From NCBI GenBank assembly GCA_937915865.1, contig CALGIG010000071.1, positions 49,904 to 113,903 of the forward strand: 64,000 nucleotides of DNA, given 5' to 3'. The position numbers and the translations under genes are program-made. Positions within the stretch are counted from its first letter, which is position 1, and each line of letters begins with the position of its first letter. The notes below the pieces were generated by a model. It made no database searches. It worked only from the letters and a program-made list of their open reading frames with translations, and was not told where the DNA came from. Positions 52,385 through 61,857 of this stretch are shown here, piece by piece. The stretch comes from an uncultured Prolixibacteraceae bacterium (GTDB lineage Bacteria; Bacteroidota; Bacteroidia; Bacteroidales; Prolixibacteraceae).

Positions 52385-54883
52385 TTAAGCGTTTCGCTTG
52401 CTGGCAGCCAGTTGTTTGATGGCTTGTTCAATATTCCCATCCAGCTTTTCGGTTAGCCGGACGAGTTCCAGTTTTTCGGTTTCTTCGGTGGTATAAGTGT
52501 AATACTCTTCCAAAGAAACTTCGGTGGCATAAACCGCAGACTGCACCCCTCCCAACCCAATCCAAACCTCTTTATATTTTCTCCGGGGATGGTTGGCCAG
52601 GTTGATGGAAAGAATCTGCGATTTTTCTTTTTCGGTCAATCCAAGCAGTTCCTGGATAGAGCCAAACTTATTCATGTATTTGCGCTGATCGAGCAGGATT
52701 TTACAATCGGAGTTGTTGATGATGCTTTCCTTGACGATTTCTGAGGCGATAATATCATCGACCTCCTGAGTAACCACAATCGCTTCGCCAAAGAATTTTC
52801 GAACCGTTTTAAACAGGTATTTGATGTACTCCGCCATCCCTTCTTTGGCAATCGCTTTCCACGCTTCCTCAATTAATATCATCTTGCGGATACCTTTTAA
52901 TCGTCTCATTTTGTTGATAAAAGCTTCCATAATGATGATCGTTACAATAGGAAACAGGATTTTGTGGTCTTTAATTTGATCCAACTCGAAAACGATGAAG
53001 CGCTTGTTGAGCAAATCCATTTGTTTGTCCGAATTCAGCAGGTAATCATACTCGCCACCACGATAATAAGGTTCCAATACATTCAGGAAATTGGCAATGT
53101 CAAAATCCTTCTCGCGTACTTTTTTCTGTTGGAGTAATTCGGAATACTCATCCCGGACGAATTCATAGAAAGTATTAAACGACGGAGCTATCGCGCCATC
53201 CTGATTCAATCGTTCGATATACTGGCTCACCGCATTCGACAAAGCCACCTCCTCTGAACGCGAGGGCGCTTCTTCCTCGTTTTTCCAGAGGGTAAGGATC
53301 AGCGTTTTGATGCTCTCCTTTTTTTCAATGTCAAACACTCCGTCGTCGGTATAGAATGGATTAAACGCAATCGGGTTGTCTTCGGTGTAGGTAAAATATA
53401 CGCCGTCTTCGCCCCGTGTTTTGTAATGGATCAAATCACACAATCCTTTGTAGCTGTTCCCGGTATCCACCAGAAGTACATGTGTTCCCTGCTCGTAATA
53501 TTGCCTGACCATGTGGTTGGTGAAAAAGGATTTTCCGCTTCCCGAAGGTCCAAGGATGAACTTGTTCCGGTTGGTGATTATCCCTTTTTTCATGGGCAAA
53601 TCGGAAATATCGAGATGCAGTGGTTTTCCAGTGAGCCGATCAACCATTTTTATCCCGACAGGCGATAAGGAATCCCGGTAATTGGTTTCTCCGGTAAAGA
53701 AGCATAAGGCTTGTTCTGAGAACGTGTAAAACGATTCTTCGGAAGGGAAGTCGGCCGCATTGCCGGGAATGCCCGCCCAAAACAGTGTCGGGACATCCAC
53801 GGTGTTGTAACGCGGCTTGCATTCCATCAGCGCGATCTGGGAACCAGCATCATTTTTAACCTGCCGTAGTTCTTCCGGTCTGTCGCTCCATGCCAGTACA
53901 TTAAAATGCGCCCGCACAGAAACCAGCCCTTTGCTGTGTGCTTCGTTCAGGTACTCTTCCAGCCATTGTTTATTAATCTGGTTTGCACGGCTGTACCTCG
54001 AAAGCGAGTGCATGTTCCGGGCCATCTTTTCAAAGCGGGAAAGGTTGGCCGAATGGTCGTCGATAAAAATGTACTGGTTGTAAATGTGGTTGCACGACAA
54101 CAACAAGCCAACCGGCGAAGCGTATGAAAGCAGGCAACTGCTACGGTCAGTCGAAAGTCTCTCGTACCGGCTTTCGGTGTTCACTTTCGCGGGCAGGTCA
54201 TCCAAGTCCGAAAGGGTATGAAGCACCAGGGAGTTGTCCCCGATTTTCATTTCTCCCGGATTCAGGGTGATGTCCTGCAAACAGGCAGTTTGTTCCTGAG
54301 AAAGCGAGAAATACTTCTCCACAATTCCCGGTTCCTTTTCCGTTCCGGTAATTTGTTCGGGTGTAAGCCGCGAGAGTCTCATAAAATCACAGTCGTTCAT
54401 GATTTGTTCAAACTGGTTCACCGCTTCCACGAACCGCAAAACTAATTCCTTATTCTTTATCTCTTTCGGCAGAAGGGTGCCCCGTCCCAGCGAACTAAAG
54501 GTACTTTGCTGCCTGCTCCGTTCTTTGGTTGTCTTTGTCAGGAACAGGTAGCAGGTGTGGTTTAAATATGGCCGTTCGTTAAAATGGCGTTCGAAAGAGG
54601 AACTCAGAAAGCTTAAATCCTGATTCTGCTTTTCATGCTGGTAATTTTCCCTGATATACCAGTCCTGTTTGTGAACAATGGAATAATCGGGCAAAACTTT
54701 AATAGCCTTGTTCCAGACCGAATGAATGGCTTCGTATTCTTCCGAAGTTACGGTAAACAATTCCGGCAGCCTAACCTGAAAAACAACGGTAATGTCAGCG
54801 TCCTTGCTGATGATACAGCCTTGTTCAACGGACAGCAAAGGGAACTTACTTTCAAGGGTGGCGGTCTTTAAAATGCTTCTCAT
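52385..54883 (-). CDS. traG: Conjugation ATPase TraG (VirB4-like)
   Basis: An 832-residue cytoplasmic ATPase. The Walker A motif FILGPSGSGKSFFTNH lies about residues 446-461. Walker B-like RKMILIEEAWKAIAKEGMAE and VVTQEVDDIIASEIVKESII follow, with NNSDCKILLDQRKYM near the C-terminus. The N-terminal ~400 residues form the VirB4-type domain that contacts the inner-membrane complex. It powers assembly and DNA passage. It overlaps traF by 4 bases. Confidence 0.96.
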   Translation of the reverse strand: MRSILKTATLESKFPLLSVEQGCIISKDADITVVFQVRLPELFTVTSEEYEAIHSVWNKAIKVLPDYSIVHKQDWYIRENYQHEKQNQDLSFLSSSFERHFNERPYLNHTCYLFLTKTTKERSRQQSTFSSLGRGTLLPKEIKNKELVLRFVEAVNQFEQIMNDCDFMRLSRLTPEQITGTEKEPGIVEKYFSLSQEQTACLQDITLNPGEMKIGDNSLVLHTLSDLDDLPAKVNTESRYERLSTDRSSCLLSYASPVGLLLSCNHIYNQYIFIDDHSANLSRFEKMARNMHSLSRYSRANQINKQWLEEYLNEAHSKGLVSVRAHFNVLAWSDRPEELRQVKNDAGSQIALMECKPRYNTVDVPTLFWAGIPGNAADFPSEESFYTFSEQALCFFTGETNYRDSLSPVGIKMVDRLTGKPLHLDISDLPMKKGIITNRNKFILGPSGSGKSFFTNHMVRQYYEQGTHVLLVDTGNSYKGLCDLIHYKTRGEDGVYFTYTEDNPIAFNPFYTDDGVFDIEKKESIKTLILTLWKNEEEAPSRSEEVALSNAVSQYIERLNQDGAIAPSFNTFYEFVRDEYSELLQQKKVREKDFDIANFLNVLEPYYRGGEYDYLLNSDKQMDLLNKRFIVFELDQIKDHKILFPIVTIIIMEAFINKMRRLKGIRKMILIEEAWKAIAKEGMAEYIKYLFKTVRKFFGEAIVVTQEVDDIIASEIVKESIINNSDCKILLDQRKYMNKFGSIQELLGLTEKEKSQILSINLANHPRRKYKEVWIGLGGVQSAVYATEVSLEEYYTYTTEETEKLELVRLTEKLDGNIEQAIKQLAASKRNA

Positions 54884-55209
54884 ACTGCCCCCTTTCTTTT
54901 TGGGGCGAACAGCCGGAGAACACTTTTCCGGTTGATGATCCTGCGTGGGAAAGTCCGGGTTGCCTGGAGCTTCATTAATCCGAACCGGCCAAATTTCTGG
55001 TTAAGGGAAAATGTCAGCCATACGACAAGAAAAGCCAAAGCCTTTCCGGTGAAAATGCAAACCCACTGGTTTATCCCAGCCAGGTACATAATGATGAAAA
55101 CCACGAAAGCACCAAGCAGCCCGCCGGCAAAAATGAACAAGTACTGGCTTTGCAGTCCCTTAAATTCTGCTGGTTTGTTCACCCCTTTGTTGATGAAATA
55201 TTCTGCCAT
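54880..55209 (-). CDS. traF: Conjugative transposon protein TraF (DUF4133)
   Basis: A 109-residue VirB3-like protein, MAEYFINKGVNKPAEFKGLQ and so on, with two membrane spans (YLFIFAGGLLGAFVVFIIMY and WVCIFTGKALAFLVVWLTF) and the NQKFGRFGLMKLQATRTFPR block typical of the family. The ATG at 55209 is chosen because the upstream extension would run into traE. It overlaps traG by 4 bases. Confidence 0.92.
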   Translation of the reverse strand: MAEYFINKGVNKPAEFKGLQSQYLFIFAGGLLGAFVVFIIMYLAGINQWVCIFTGKALAFLVVWLTFSLNQKFGRFGLMKLQATRTFPRRIINRKSVLRLFAPKRKGAV

Positions 55210-55213
55210 GTTT

Positions 55214-55522
55214 TTACAGGAAGAATGAACGAAGGATGGTGGCAGCAACAATCAGGAAAATACAGGCACCGAACCAGGCGGCTGCAGTTTTTCCGGTATC
55301 GGGGTCACCGCTCGAAAACTTCGAATACACTTTCACGCCGCCGATTAAGCCTACAATGGCACCGATGGCGTAGATTAGCTTGGTTGCAGGGTCGAAATAC
55401 GAGGTGACCATGCTGGTGGCTTCGGTGATTCCGGCAGAGCCGTCACCCTGTGCAAACAAGGCCAATACCCAAAATGAAAAGAACAAGGTAAATATGGATT
55501 TTAATGAATTGATTTTTGCCAT
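55214..55522 (-). CDS. traE: Conjugative transposon protein TraE (DUF4134, pilin-like)
   Basis: A 102-residue VirB2-like protein with a signal-like segment (SIFTLFFSFWVLALFAQGDG), a second hydrophobic helix containing YAIGAIVGLIGGVKVYSKFS, then GDPDTGKTAAAWFGACIFLI. DUF4134 is the predicted pilus or channel subunit. The ATG at 55522 fits the family; longer starts reach into the structured leader. It is the first gene of the traE-traN transcript. Confidence 0.93.
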   Translation of the reverse strand: MAKINSLKSIFTLFFSFWVLALFAQGDGSAGITEATSMVTSYFDPATKLIYAIGAIVGLIGGVKVYSKFSSGDPDTGKTAAAWFGACIFLIVAATILRSFFL

Positions 55523-55928
55523 AATGATGTTGTTTTTGCTTCCCAGTTGGAAACTATAGGAAGCGGTTTTTACTAATTTTAATGAAATCTCTTGGGATGA
55601 TGTGGTGAAAACCACGAGGTAGGACGGGGCTTTACCCGTAATCTTTTTCCTTCATATTTTTCAGAATTTGGTTCATACTGGGGCAGACTTTTTCCTGCCT
55701 GGAACCAAATCTAAAGGCTTAAATCACTGAAAAATAAAAAGTGGAGTATGTGGAAGTGTGTGTCTGCGTTTGGCGCAAAAAAAGAAAAATATATAAAATA
55801 TTTAACGCGATTTCACCGCTCTGACACCATGAAATGAAGCGCTCGTTACAAGTAGACTGGATTAGGCTAAAATGCTTTATAAATACAAATAATTATGACT
55901 ATTTTTATAAGAGACAAAATATCGATTG
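55523..55928. promoter_or_regulatory. Structured divergent region between traE and cargo operon
   Basis: This stretch holds the start regions of both traE (minus) and the cargo operon (plus). Three hairpins lie on the traE side: GTGGT-GAAA-ACCAC at 55602-55615, ACGGG/CCCGT at about 55624-55639, and a long one at 55667-55709 with outer stem TTTGGTTC/GAACCAAA and inner GGCAG/CTGCC. They may form a leader controlling tra expression. The right half (about 55790-55925) is AT-rich and should contain the cargo promoter, but no clear box is seen. Confidence 0.5.
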
Positions 55929-57947
55929 ATGACTATTATTAGAAGCATAAAAGAAGAATTAAGACAAAACAAAAAACTGGATTCTAATCTTGATCTTATC
56001 GTAACTTATAGCCTTGAAAATAAAACTTTAACATTTCTGCCAGAAATAGAAGGTATAGATATAGGTCTGCTGCGTTTAGAAAAGATCCTCAGCCAAAATA
56101 CAGTCGCCGATAACCTCAAATTTGCTTTTAAGTTCTTTGCAAAATATAAGGAACAGTTGGATGTCAAGTTAAATGAGGATTTTATTTCCTATACTCAAGT
56201 CTTAGCCAGAATTAAAAAGGATTTCAATAGTAATAAACATGTACAGGGTTTTTCAAAATTGGAACGGGAGTTATGGACAGTGGCAATTATTGAAGCAAAT
56301 GATACCTACAAAGAAACTTTTTCCAGTTACATCGAATCTTTGAATCTTAAAGATTTAAAGGAAGAAATACATTTGTTCTATGCAGGATACAGTGTTGCCA
56401 TTCAATGGATTAAAATTAAAGTTGATCTATTTTGTAATAATGCACAGCAACTTATTAAATGGACTAAAAAAGAGGATGATTACAATTTACCGTTAGGCCG
56501 TCTATTAAGTGGAATCCGGAACAAAGTATATGAAGATAGTTCTTTTGGAATGCGTTGCTTTAAACATTTGGTAAAACTAAAAGATTTTGATGTTGATTTG
56601 ATGACTCCGCTGGTTACAGGACTTTACGAGAAACTTGGTATTAGTTATTACGAGGAACATTTAAGCTTACGTGTATCAGACATAATCTTTACAGTGCCAA
56701 TAATTTGTGGACTTTCAAATTCAAAAAACATAACTGAAGTAGATGCAGAATTATTCTTAACAATATACAAAAAAGTTTATAAAATAGATTCCGAAATCTT
56801 AATTCACCAGTCGAAATTGCTGTTTGCTGTTCTAAACTCGTCTAATCTTTCAGAAGAATCAGACTTTAAAAACAGATGCATTCAACACTTAGAGGAACTT
56901 GTTTCCATTAACAATCCCAATCTTATTCGATATATATTAATACAATGTCGATACATAGATAATCAAACAGATAAACTATACGGATTGATAGTAACGGCCA
57001 TAAACCAGCCTCATTTTCAAATCAAAGAGTATTTAGCTCTAATAAATCATATTTTATGGAATTCCGAAAGTCCTAGTTTTTTTAAACGAGTACTATTTGC
57101 CTTGGCAGAGAATTGCCGGTTTGAAGAGATTTCAAAAAAACTGAACTCATCTTTACATAAATTTTTAGAGAGACAAAAAAAGGAATTTGATGAATTACTT
57201 GTTGATCTGTTAATCCAAAATAAAGCGTATTATCGGTTTATTGGTTTTGATATTTTTAACGATATTACGCCATTAGATGGAAGCTACTCGTTTGATTTTG
57301 ATATTCTCTCGCTGGCACCAATTTGCCAATATAAGCTTTGGGTCTCTGTTTTAATAAGTTATCGAGAACCAAAATCGTCTATTCCTTGCCTACTGCCTTT
57401 ATTATCAAGTAGTTCTAAATTCGTAAAAGAGGCTTTCATTTGTAAACTGGAAGAATATTCTGAAAATTACGGAGGTGGTCTGACTGAAGTTTTGAAAGAT
57501 GAGCTAGACTTGAATGATCCTGAGAACAAAATAATCTTTGAAAGAGTTGAAAAATATATGAATGATTTTTTTGAATCCCACTCTAGAGTCAAGTTTGGTA
57601 TTAAGGAATTAAATCCAAGATATACTCATAATGAGATATTTGTTGAATTCAACAAGAGTTATGTTCGTGGTTGGAGTAACATGATGCAGAAAGTATCAAA
57701 AGGAAACAATAGCTTTTTAGATTTCGTTAGTACGGTTCATTTGTTAAAAGGTGGTGGGTGGAAAATGGAAGGTAAAGATGATATTTCAAAATTAGCGAAA
57801 ATTGGATCAAGCTTCTCATTGCCAAGACGTTGTTTTATTGAACCTGAGCATTTTGATTGGGAACAAAGTGCCGAATTGTCAAAGGATTGGAGTAAAGGCT
57901 ATTTTGATGAAGTTAAAAAGATTTTAGAAAATGAGCAGTTCAAATAA
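55929..57947 (+). CDS. Unrecognised large helical protein, cargo operon gene 1
   Basis: A 672-residue protein that I cannot assign to a family. It is predicted almost entirely alpha-helical, with recurring Leu-rich helices such as FAFKFFAKYKEQLDVKLNED, QHLEELVSINNPNLIRYILI and YLALINHILWNSESPSFFKR, which suggests a HEAT/ARM-like scaffold. It has no signal peptide or membrane span, and no Walker, nuclease or HTH motif that I can see. The C-terminal ~90 residues (LLKGGGWKMEGKDDISKLAK, then GSSFSLPRRCF) look like a separate small domain. It overlaps the downstream nuclease-like gene by 17 bases and is much more A+T-rich than the tra genes. Confidence 0.75.
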   Translation: MTIIRSIKEELRQNKKLDSNLDLIVTYSLENKTLTFLPEIEGIDIGLLRLEKILSQNTVADNLKFAFKFFAKYKEQLDVKLNEDFISYTQVLARIKKDFNSNKHVQGFSKLERELWTVAIIEANDTYKETFSSYIESLNLKDLKEEIHLFYAGYSVAIQWIKIKVDLFCNNAQQLIKWTKKEDDYNLPLGRLLSGIRNKVYEDSSFGMRCFKHLVKLKDFDVDLMTPLVTGLYEKLGISYYEEHLSLRVSDIIFTVPIICGLSNSKNITEVDAELFLTIYKKVYKIDSEILIHQSKLLFAVLNSSNLSEESDFKNRCIQHLEELVSINNPNLIRYILIQCRYIDNQTDKLYGLIVTAINQPHFQIKEYLALINHILWNSESPSFFKRVLFALAENCRFEEISKKLNSSLHKFLERQKKEFDELLVDLLIQNKAYYRFIGFDIFNDITPLDGSYSFDFDILSLAPICQYKLWVSVLISYREPKSSIPCLLPLLSSSSKFVKEAFICKLEEYSENYGGGLTEVLKDELDLNDPENKIIFERVEKYMNDFFESHSRVKFGIKELNPRYTHNEIFVEFNKSYVRGWSNMMQKVSKGNNSFLDFVSTVHLLKGGGWKMEGKDDISKLAKIGSSFSLPRRCFIEPEHFDWEQSAELSKDWSKGYFDEVKKILENEQFK

Positions 57948-59631
57948 CATTATTGTTCAGGAATACCTAAGTAGCTTAAAAGAAGATAATGAGTTGGATT
58001 CATTATTTCCAATTCTTTTAAATGTTATGGGATTTCATATCATTCAAACAGCGAAAGAAGCAAAGGGACAATCCCAATATGGCAAAGATATTATCGCAAT
58101 AGGTAAAGGTAAAGATGGTATAAAATATAGATGGTATTTCGAATTAAAGGGATATAAAGATAGAGACATTACGGACAAGAATTTTGCTATTCCTGACGGA
58201 GTTTTGGAATCGATACGAGAGGCTAAATTTACTGCGTTTAATGATAGTTCAATTCCGGAATTTAATCGTCTTCCATTAAAGATTACTGTTGTGCATAATG
58301 GAATACTCAAACCGAATATCCGACCGACATTTGAAGGTTTCATTACTACAGAATTTAAACCAGGGGAGTTTGAAAGATGGGATATCTATTACCTGACTGA
58401 CCTTTTTAGTAAATATTTGTTTAGCGAATATTTATTATCTGATCCTGAGAGTAATAGATTATTTAAGAGAACTCTTGCATTCCTTGATGCAGCAGACAAT
58501 GATTTTAGTGATTTGAAACAACTTATTGAAATTCAATTTAATAAAGTTTCATCTATAAAAGGCAGAGCATTTAAGAAATTATTTGCAACGCTGAACTTAA
58601 TCTCATCGATCATTTTCCATTACAGCAAAGAAAATGACAATTTAATTGCTGCAAAAGAATGTTCTAATTATATCGTTTTAAGAACATGGGCTTGGGTGCT
58701 AGAAAATAAATTTGAAAAAAAACAAAGTGTATTAAACGAGTTTAGAAAACTCTTAAAGACTCAATATAGAATATTAAACTCCTATTTTTCAAAAACTTTT
58801 AATGTAGCAACAATTGAAGACGGGTTATACGCCGAAAATGGAGTTAATTTTGAAGCTATTGGTTATCCGCTGCGTTGTTTCGAGTACATTGGAGACTTGA
58901 TTTATTATTGCAACTTACGGCTTTATTTTCCAAATTTTGATAAAAAATCAGATGCGTATAGGGAAATACACAATCGACAAAAAGACAAAATAATCACACT
59001 GATTAAAAATAATCCGGGTTTTTTTCGTCCATTGCTAGATAATCATTCTATTCCTATTCTTCAGTTATTCCTATTCTTTGTTGATAAATCAACTTGGAGA
59101 CAAAGGGATGTTGATTTTATAGCTTCTTATATTTTCGGTGTAATTACTGGATTAATTGTAATAAAAAAGCAACGTGGGAGATTTCCTGAAGGATATAACC
59201 GGATAAATTTGTTAATTGAGTATGTAAGTACAAATTCCAAACCCCAAGAATATATTGATGATTCTTCTATACTTATTGCAATTCTGTTTGAGTTATTAGC
59301 AATATTTAATGCAAAAGATATATATGAAAATTTTAAAAAACATATTGACGAGAATATGCATTTGCAAATAGCTCATCCAAACCTAAAAGAATTTGATATT
59401 GAGCAGGTCATGTTTGAAAGACACATGGATGAAGAATATTATATTGAGGGTCCTTTTTCTCAGGCAAATTCTTTCGAGGATTTAAAAGAAAAGACAATGA
59501 CAAGAGTATTTGACAAAATAAATTATAGAACAGATGAAGCTGGCTTTCCTTTTTTAAGAATACTAGCACATAAATATTTTAAAAATGAGATTTTTCCGAA
59601 TGAGTGGAGAGAGCTGCTTTCGAAAGTCTAA
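57931..59631 (+). CDS. PD-(D/E)xK nuclease-like protein, cargo operon gene 2
   Basis: A 566-residue protein. The N-terminal ~150 residues look like a restriction-endonuclease fold: helix LDSLFPILLNVMGFHIIQT, then QYGKDIIAIGKGKDG and KYRWYFELKGYKDRDI, giving Asp53 and Glu71-x-Lys73 as a D...ExK active site. The remaining ~400 residues are helical and unrecognised, including IGYPLRCFEYIGDLIYYCNL. It is cytoplasmic by sequence. Coupling to the large scaffold-like protein by a 17-base overlap suggests a complex in which one part senses and this part cuts DNA. Defence against phages or plasmids is the most likely role but is inference. Confidence 0.75.
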   Translation: MSSSNNIIVQEYLSSLKEDNELDSLFPILLNVMGFHIIQTAKEAKGQSQYGKDIIAIGKGKDGIKYRWYFELKGYKDRDITDKNFAIPDGVLESIREAKFTAFNDSSIPEFNRLPLKITVVHNGILKPNIRPTFEGFITTEFKPGEFERWDIYYLTDLFSKYLFSEYLLSDPESNRLFKRTLAFLDAADNDFSDLKQLIEIQFNKVSSIKGRAFKKLFATLNLISSIIFHYSKENDNLIAAKECSNYIVLRTWAWVLENKFEKKQSVLNEFRKLLKTQYRILNSYFSKTFNVATIEDGLYAENGVNFEAIGYPLRCFEYIGDLIYYCNLRLYFPNFDKKSDAYREIHNRQKDKIITLIKNNPGFFRPLLDNHSIPILQLFLFFVDKSTWRQRDVDFIASYIFGVITGLIVIKKQRGRFPEGYNRINLLIEYVSTNSKPQEYIDDSSILIAILFELLAIFNAKDIYENFKKHIDENMHLQIAHPNLKEFDIEQVMFERHMDEEYYIEGPFSQANSFEDLKEKTMTRVFDKINYRTDEAGFPFLRILAHKYFKNEIFPNEWRELLSKV

Positions 59632-59643
59632 TTATTTGGAAAA

Positions 59644-60201
59644 TCATTTAATAAACTCCTCAATATCAAAACTCTCCAGATCATTTCGGGACACCTGTTT
59701 AGCCTCATTTTGCCCCAACTTTCCCAAATATAAATCAATCAGCTCCACAATCCGTTTTTGATAAGCCGGAGACGAGAAAGCCATCTGCTCCACCCAATGA
59801 GTATTGTCGTTTTCGTGAAGCAGTTTGCCAGCTCTATCCGGATTTTGAGGTTTTACGCTGCCAACCTCATTAACTACTTCCATCATTTCTTCGAAGGTCA
59901 GGTCGGAAAAAGATTCCACAGGAAGCCCAAGTTGTTCCAATTCTTCCAGTTCTTCAATAGAACTTATATCCGGCTCATATTCCAGCGGAACTTCAATATC
60001 CATTTTGCCCGATGAATCGGATTCTGATACAGAACTTTTCCCAGCAATCAGTACAAACGTACTTTTGCCAATAATTCCTTCCGGTATGTTTTTCTCTCGT
60101 GTATTTTCTCTTTCAACGGAGGCTGTTCCGGTTTTACGCCATCCTTTCAGCAAAAGGATGATAAGAACCAGTATTGCGGTAATTAGAATAAATTCAGCCA
60201 T
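59644..60201 (-). CDS. traD: Conjugal transfer protein TraD
   Basis: A 185-residue protein anchored by an N-terminal hydrophobic helix (FILITAILVLIILLLKGW). An acidic middle (EYEPDISSIEELEELEQLGL) and a conserved C-terminal helical region (LTFEEMMEVVNEVG, HWVEQMAFSSPAYQKRIVEL) follow. This is the TraD family of Bacteroidota conjugative transposons by size, topology and position between the DUF3408 gene and traE. Here the traE neighbour is displaced by the two-gene cargo operon. Confidence 0.75.
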   Translation of the reverse strand: MAEFILITAILVLIILLLKGWRKTGTASVERENTREKNIPEGIIGKSTFVLIAGKSSVSESDSSGKMDIEVPLEYEPDISSIEELEELEQLGLPVESFSDLTFEEMMEVVNEVGSVKPQNPDRAGKLLHENDNTHWVEQMAFSSPAYQKRIVELIDLYLGKLGQNEAKQVSRNDLESFDIEEFIK

Positions 60202-60218
60202 GTCAAACTGTTTTGGGG

Positions 60219-60587
60219 TTAAAAAATGTCCTTATTTTTTTCGTTATACAGTTTGACGATGTCCTCCTGAAAGTCTTCAAAATGCTGGCTCAGCACATTG
60301 TCGATGTAATCAAAAATTGAGATTTCGTCATTGCCGATCACACGCACAATCTTTAGAATCCGTTCGTGGTATTCCTGCCGGATGGGAACATGTTTGCCAA
60401 ACCGCGCCTTACTGTCTGTTTGCCGGATGAAAACGGACAAGTAGCTGGAAGAAACTTCCGATTTTTTAGCCTTTGGCTTACTCGTAGTTTTTTCAACTTT
60501 AAGCTCTGTGCCTTGTTGGCCGTTCTGAATGGTGGAGATCAAATAAGCTTCGTCAATCTCTTCCGGGTTATATTGTTTCCGTGCCAT
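60219..60587 (-). CDS. DUF3408 conjugal transfer protein (TraB/TraC-type)
   Basis: A 122-residue protein with a basic, flexible N-terminal half (VEKTTSKPKAKKSEVSSSYL) and the DUF3408 core FGKHVPIRQEYHERILKIVR, NDEISIFDYIDNVLSQHFED and FQEDIVKLYNEKNKDIF, resembling a ribbon-helix-helix DNA-binding fold. CTnDOT-type elements carry two such genes (traB and traC) and only one is present here. It follows traA by 4 bases and probably acts with the ParA-like ATPase in DNA processing. Confidence 0.88.
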   Translation of the reverse strand: MARKQYNPEEIDEAYLISTIQNGQQGTELKVEKTTSKPKAKKSEVSSSYLSVFIRQTDSKARFGKHVPIRQEYHERILKIVRVIGNDEISIFDYIDNVLSQHFEDFQEDIVKLYNEKNKDIF

Positions 60588-60591
60588 GATT

Positions 60592-61353
60592 TTACTGTTT
60601 TATCGTTTGTAGAATTTCGGCAGCCAATACATCGAGGTTACTGCCTTTCAGTAAAGTGACATGAGCCGGGAATAAAGTAGAACGAAAAACAGGCTTGTGC
60701 CCTGATGTAAGTTCGCGCCGGAAACGTTTCGAATCGGGAACAAAGGTTTTCAGGATATTCAGACCAAGTTCTCCAATTACATTTTCATAAACCTCGTAGA
60801 GTTCGCTTTTCTCCCGTCCGTCCACCATGTTCCAGATCAGGTAAAGCCCTTTGATGTTGCTTTTCCCCACACTTACCAGGTTTTCATTCAGCATGGAGGC
60901 AAATTTTAAGGTGCTCTCCAGTACCACCCTGTCGGCGCTGACCGGAGAAAAGATATAATCCATTCCGGCCAGTGTCTTTACAACACCCTTGCTGTTCAGC
61001 GTTCCCGGAAGATCGAAAAAGATAATGTCCGGTTGATTGGCCGCTTTGTCTATCAATTTTTCGGCAGTTGCAATGGCATTTTCCGGCAAACTCTTTTCAA
61101 CCGGGTAAGCTTTTCGTTTTAGCGAGGTAAACTGGTCATAAGCCATTTGCTTGTAATAGTTGTCCTTCATTACCTGTTCCATATCGCGCTGACGCATTTC
61201 AGCAATGCTGTGCTGCGGATAATCGCAATCCACGACCGCAATTTCCAAGCCCAACACATAATGCAGATAGCTCGACATTAAAATGGTAAAAGCCGATTTG
61301 CCCACGCCTCCTTTTTGAGTGCTGAAGGCAATAAATAATGTTTCCTTTTCCAT
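60592..61353 (-). CDS. traA: ParA-family ATPase TraA
   Basis: A 253-residue ATPase with the deviant Walker A motif QKGGVGKSAFT (Lys13 and Lys18), VVDCDYPQHS in the switch I region, IIFFDLPGTLNS for Walker B, and SADRVVLESTLKFASML. TraA-type ParA proteins head the tra module of Bacteroidota conjugative transposons and are thought to position or partition element DNA. It is the first gene of the traA-DUF3408-traD transcript, divergent from the mob genes across the oriT-like region. Confidence 0.93.
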   Translation of the reverse strand: MEKETLFIAFSTQKGGVGKSAFTILMSSYLHYVLGLEIAVVDCDYPQHSIAEMRQRDMEQVMKDNYYKQMAYDQFTSLKRKAYPVEKSLPENAIATAEKLIDKAANQPDIIFFDLPGTLNSKGVVKTLAGMDYIFSPVSADRVVLESTLKFASMLNENLVSVGKSNIKGLYLIWNMVDGREKSELYEVYENVIGELGLNILKTFVPDSKRFRRELTSGHKPVFRSTLFPAHVTLLKGSNLDVLAAEILQTIKQ

Positions 61354-61857
61354 GTTGTTTATTTTATTGGTTAATCATGTTATCGTTCTTTCGTTTGTCC
61401 TTTCGACTAATCATTCCATTGGCTAATCAATTAAATATCAGAGCAACCGATTAAATGTCTGTTTTAACATTTAATTGTTTAAGCGTTCCAACGTTTAAAT
61501 ACTTCAGCGAACCGAATTTCAATTATTGCAGTCATCGAATAGTTAAATCAATAAGTTCCTGAACGCTGCATTTCTCAATTAAAAGAGAGAATAACTCCTT
61601 ATCTGTTCGCCTGAATATTCGCTGTTTCATTCCACTAATCAAGGTTTTGCGCTAGCAAATGAAGGGATAAAACCCATCGGAAACTCAGCTTTAAAAGTGG
61701 CTGGCACTGTTTGGCGTCAACTGTCTGCTTTTGGCGTTTTTCGGGATACTTACCAATTAAACCACTCCCCATACCTTTGCCAGCAGTAAAAATTTGAATT
61801 GAGAAATGAGCAGAAACGATGCGACAGCAAGCATTAAAAATCACCAACGCTAAAAGA
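61354..61857. other. AT-rich intergenic region upstream of traA
   Basis: About 500 bases without a gene. It contains repeated ATTAAAT/TTTAAT-type words (for example near 61427, 61453 and 61478) that could be protein-binding sites, and probably the traA promoter. No clear -7 box was identified. It adjoins the cluster of hairpins that I read as the transfer origin. Confidence 0.4.

Noticed and set aside
55599..55709. Group II intron domain V at the GAAA-loop hairpin upstream of traE
   Set aside because: The hairpin has only a 5-bp stem, lacks the catalytic AGC triad and bulge, and no intron ORF is present.
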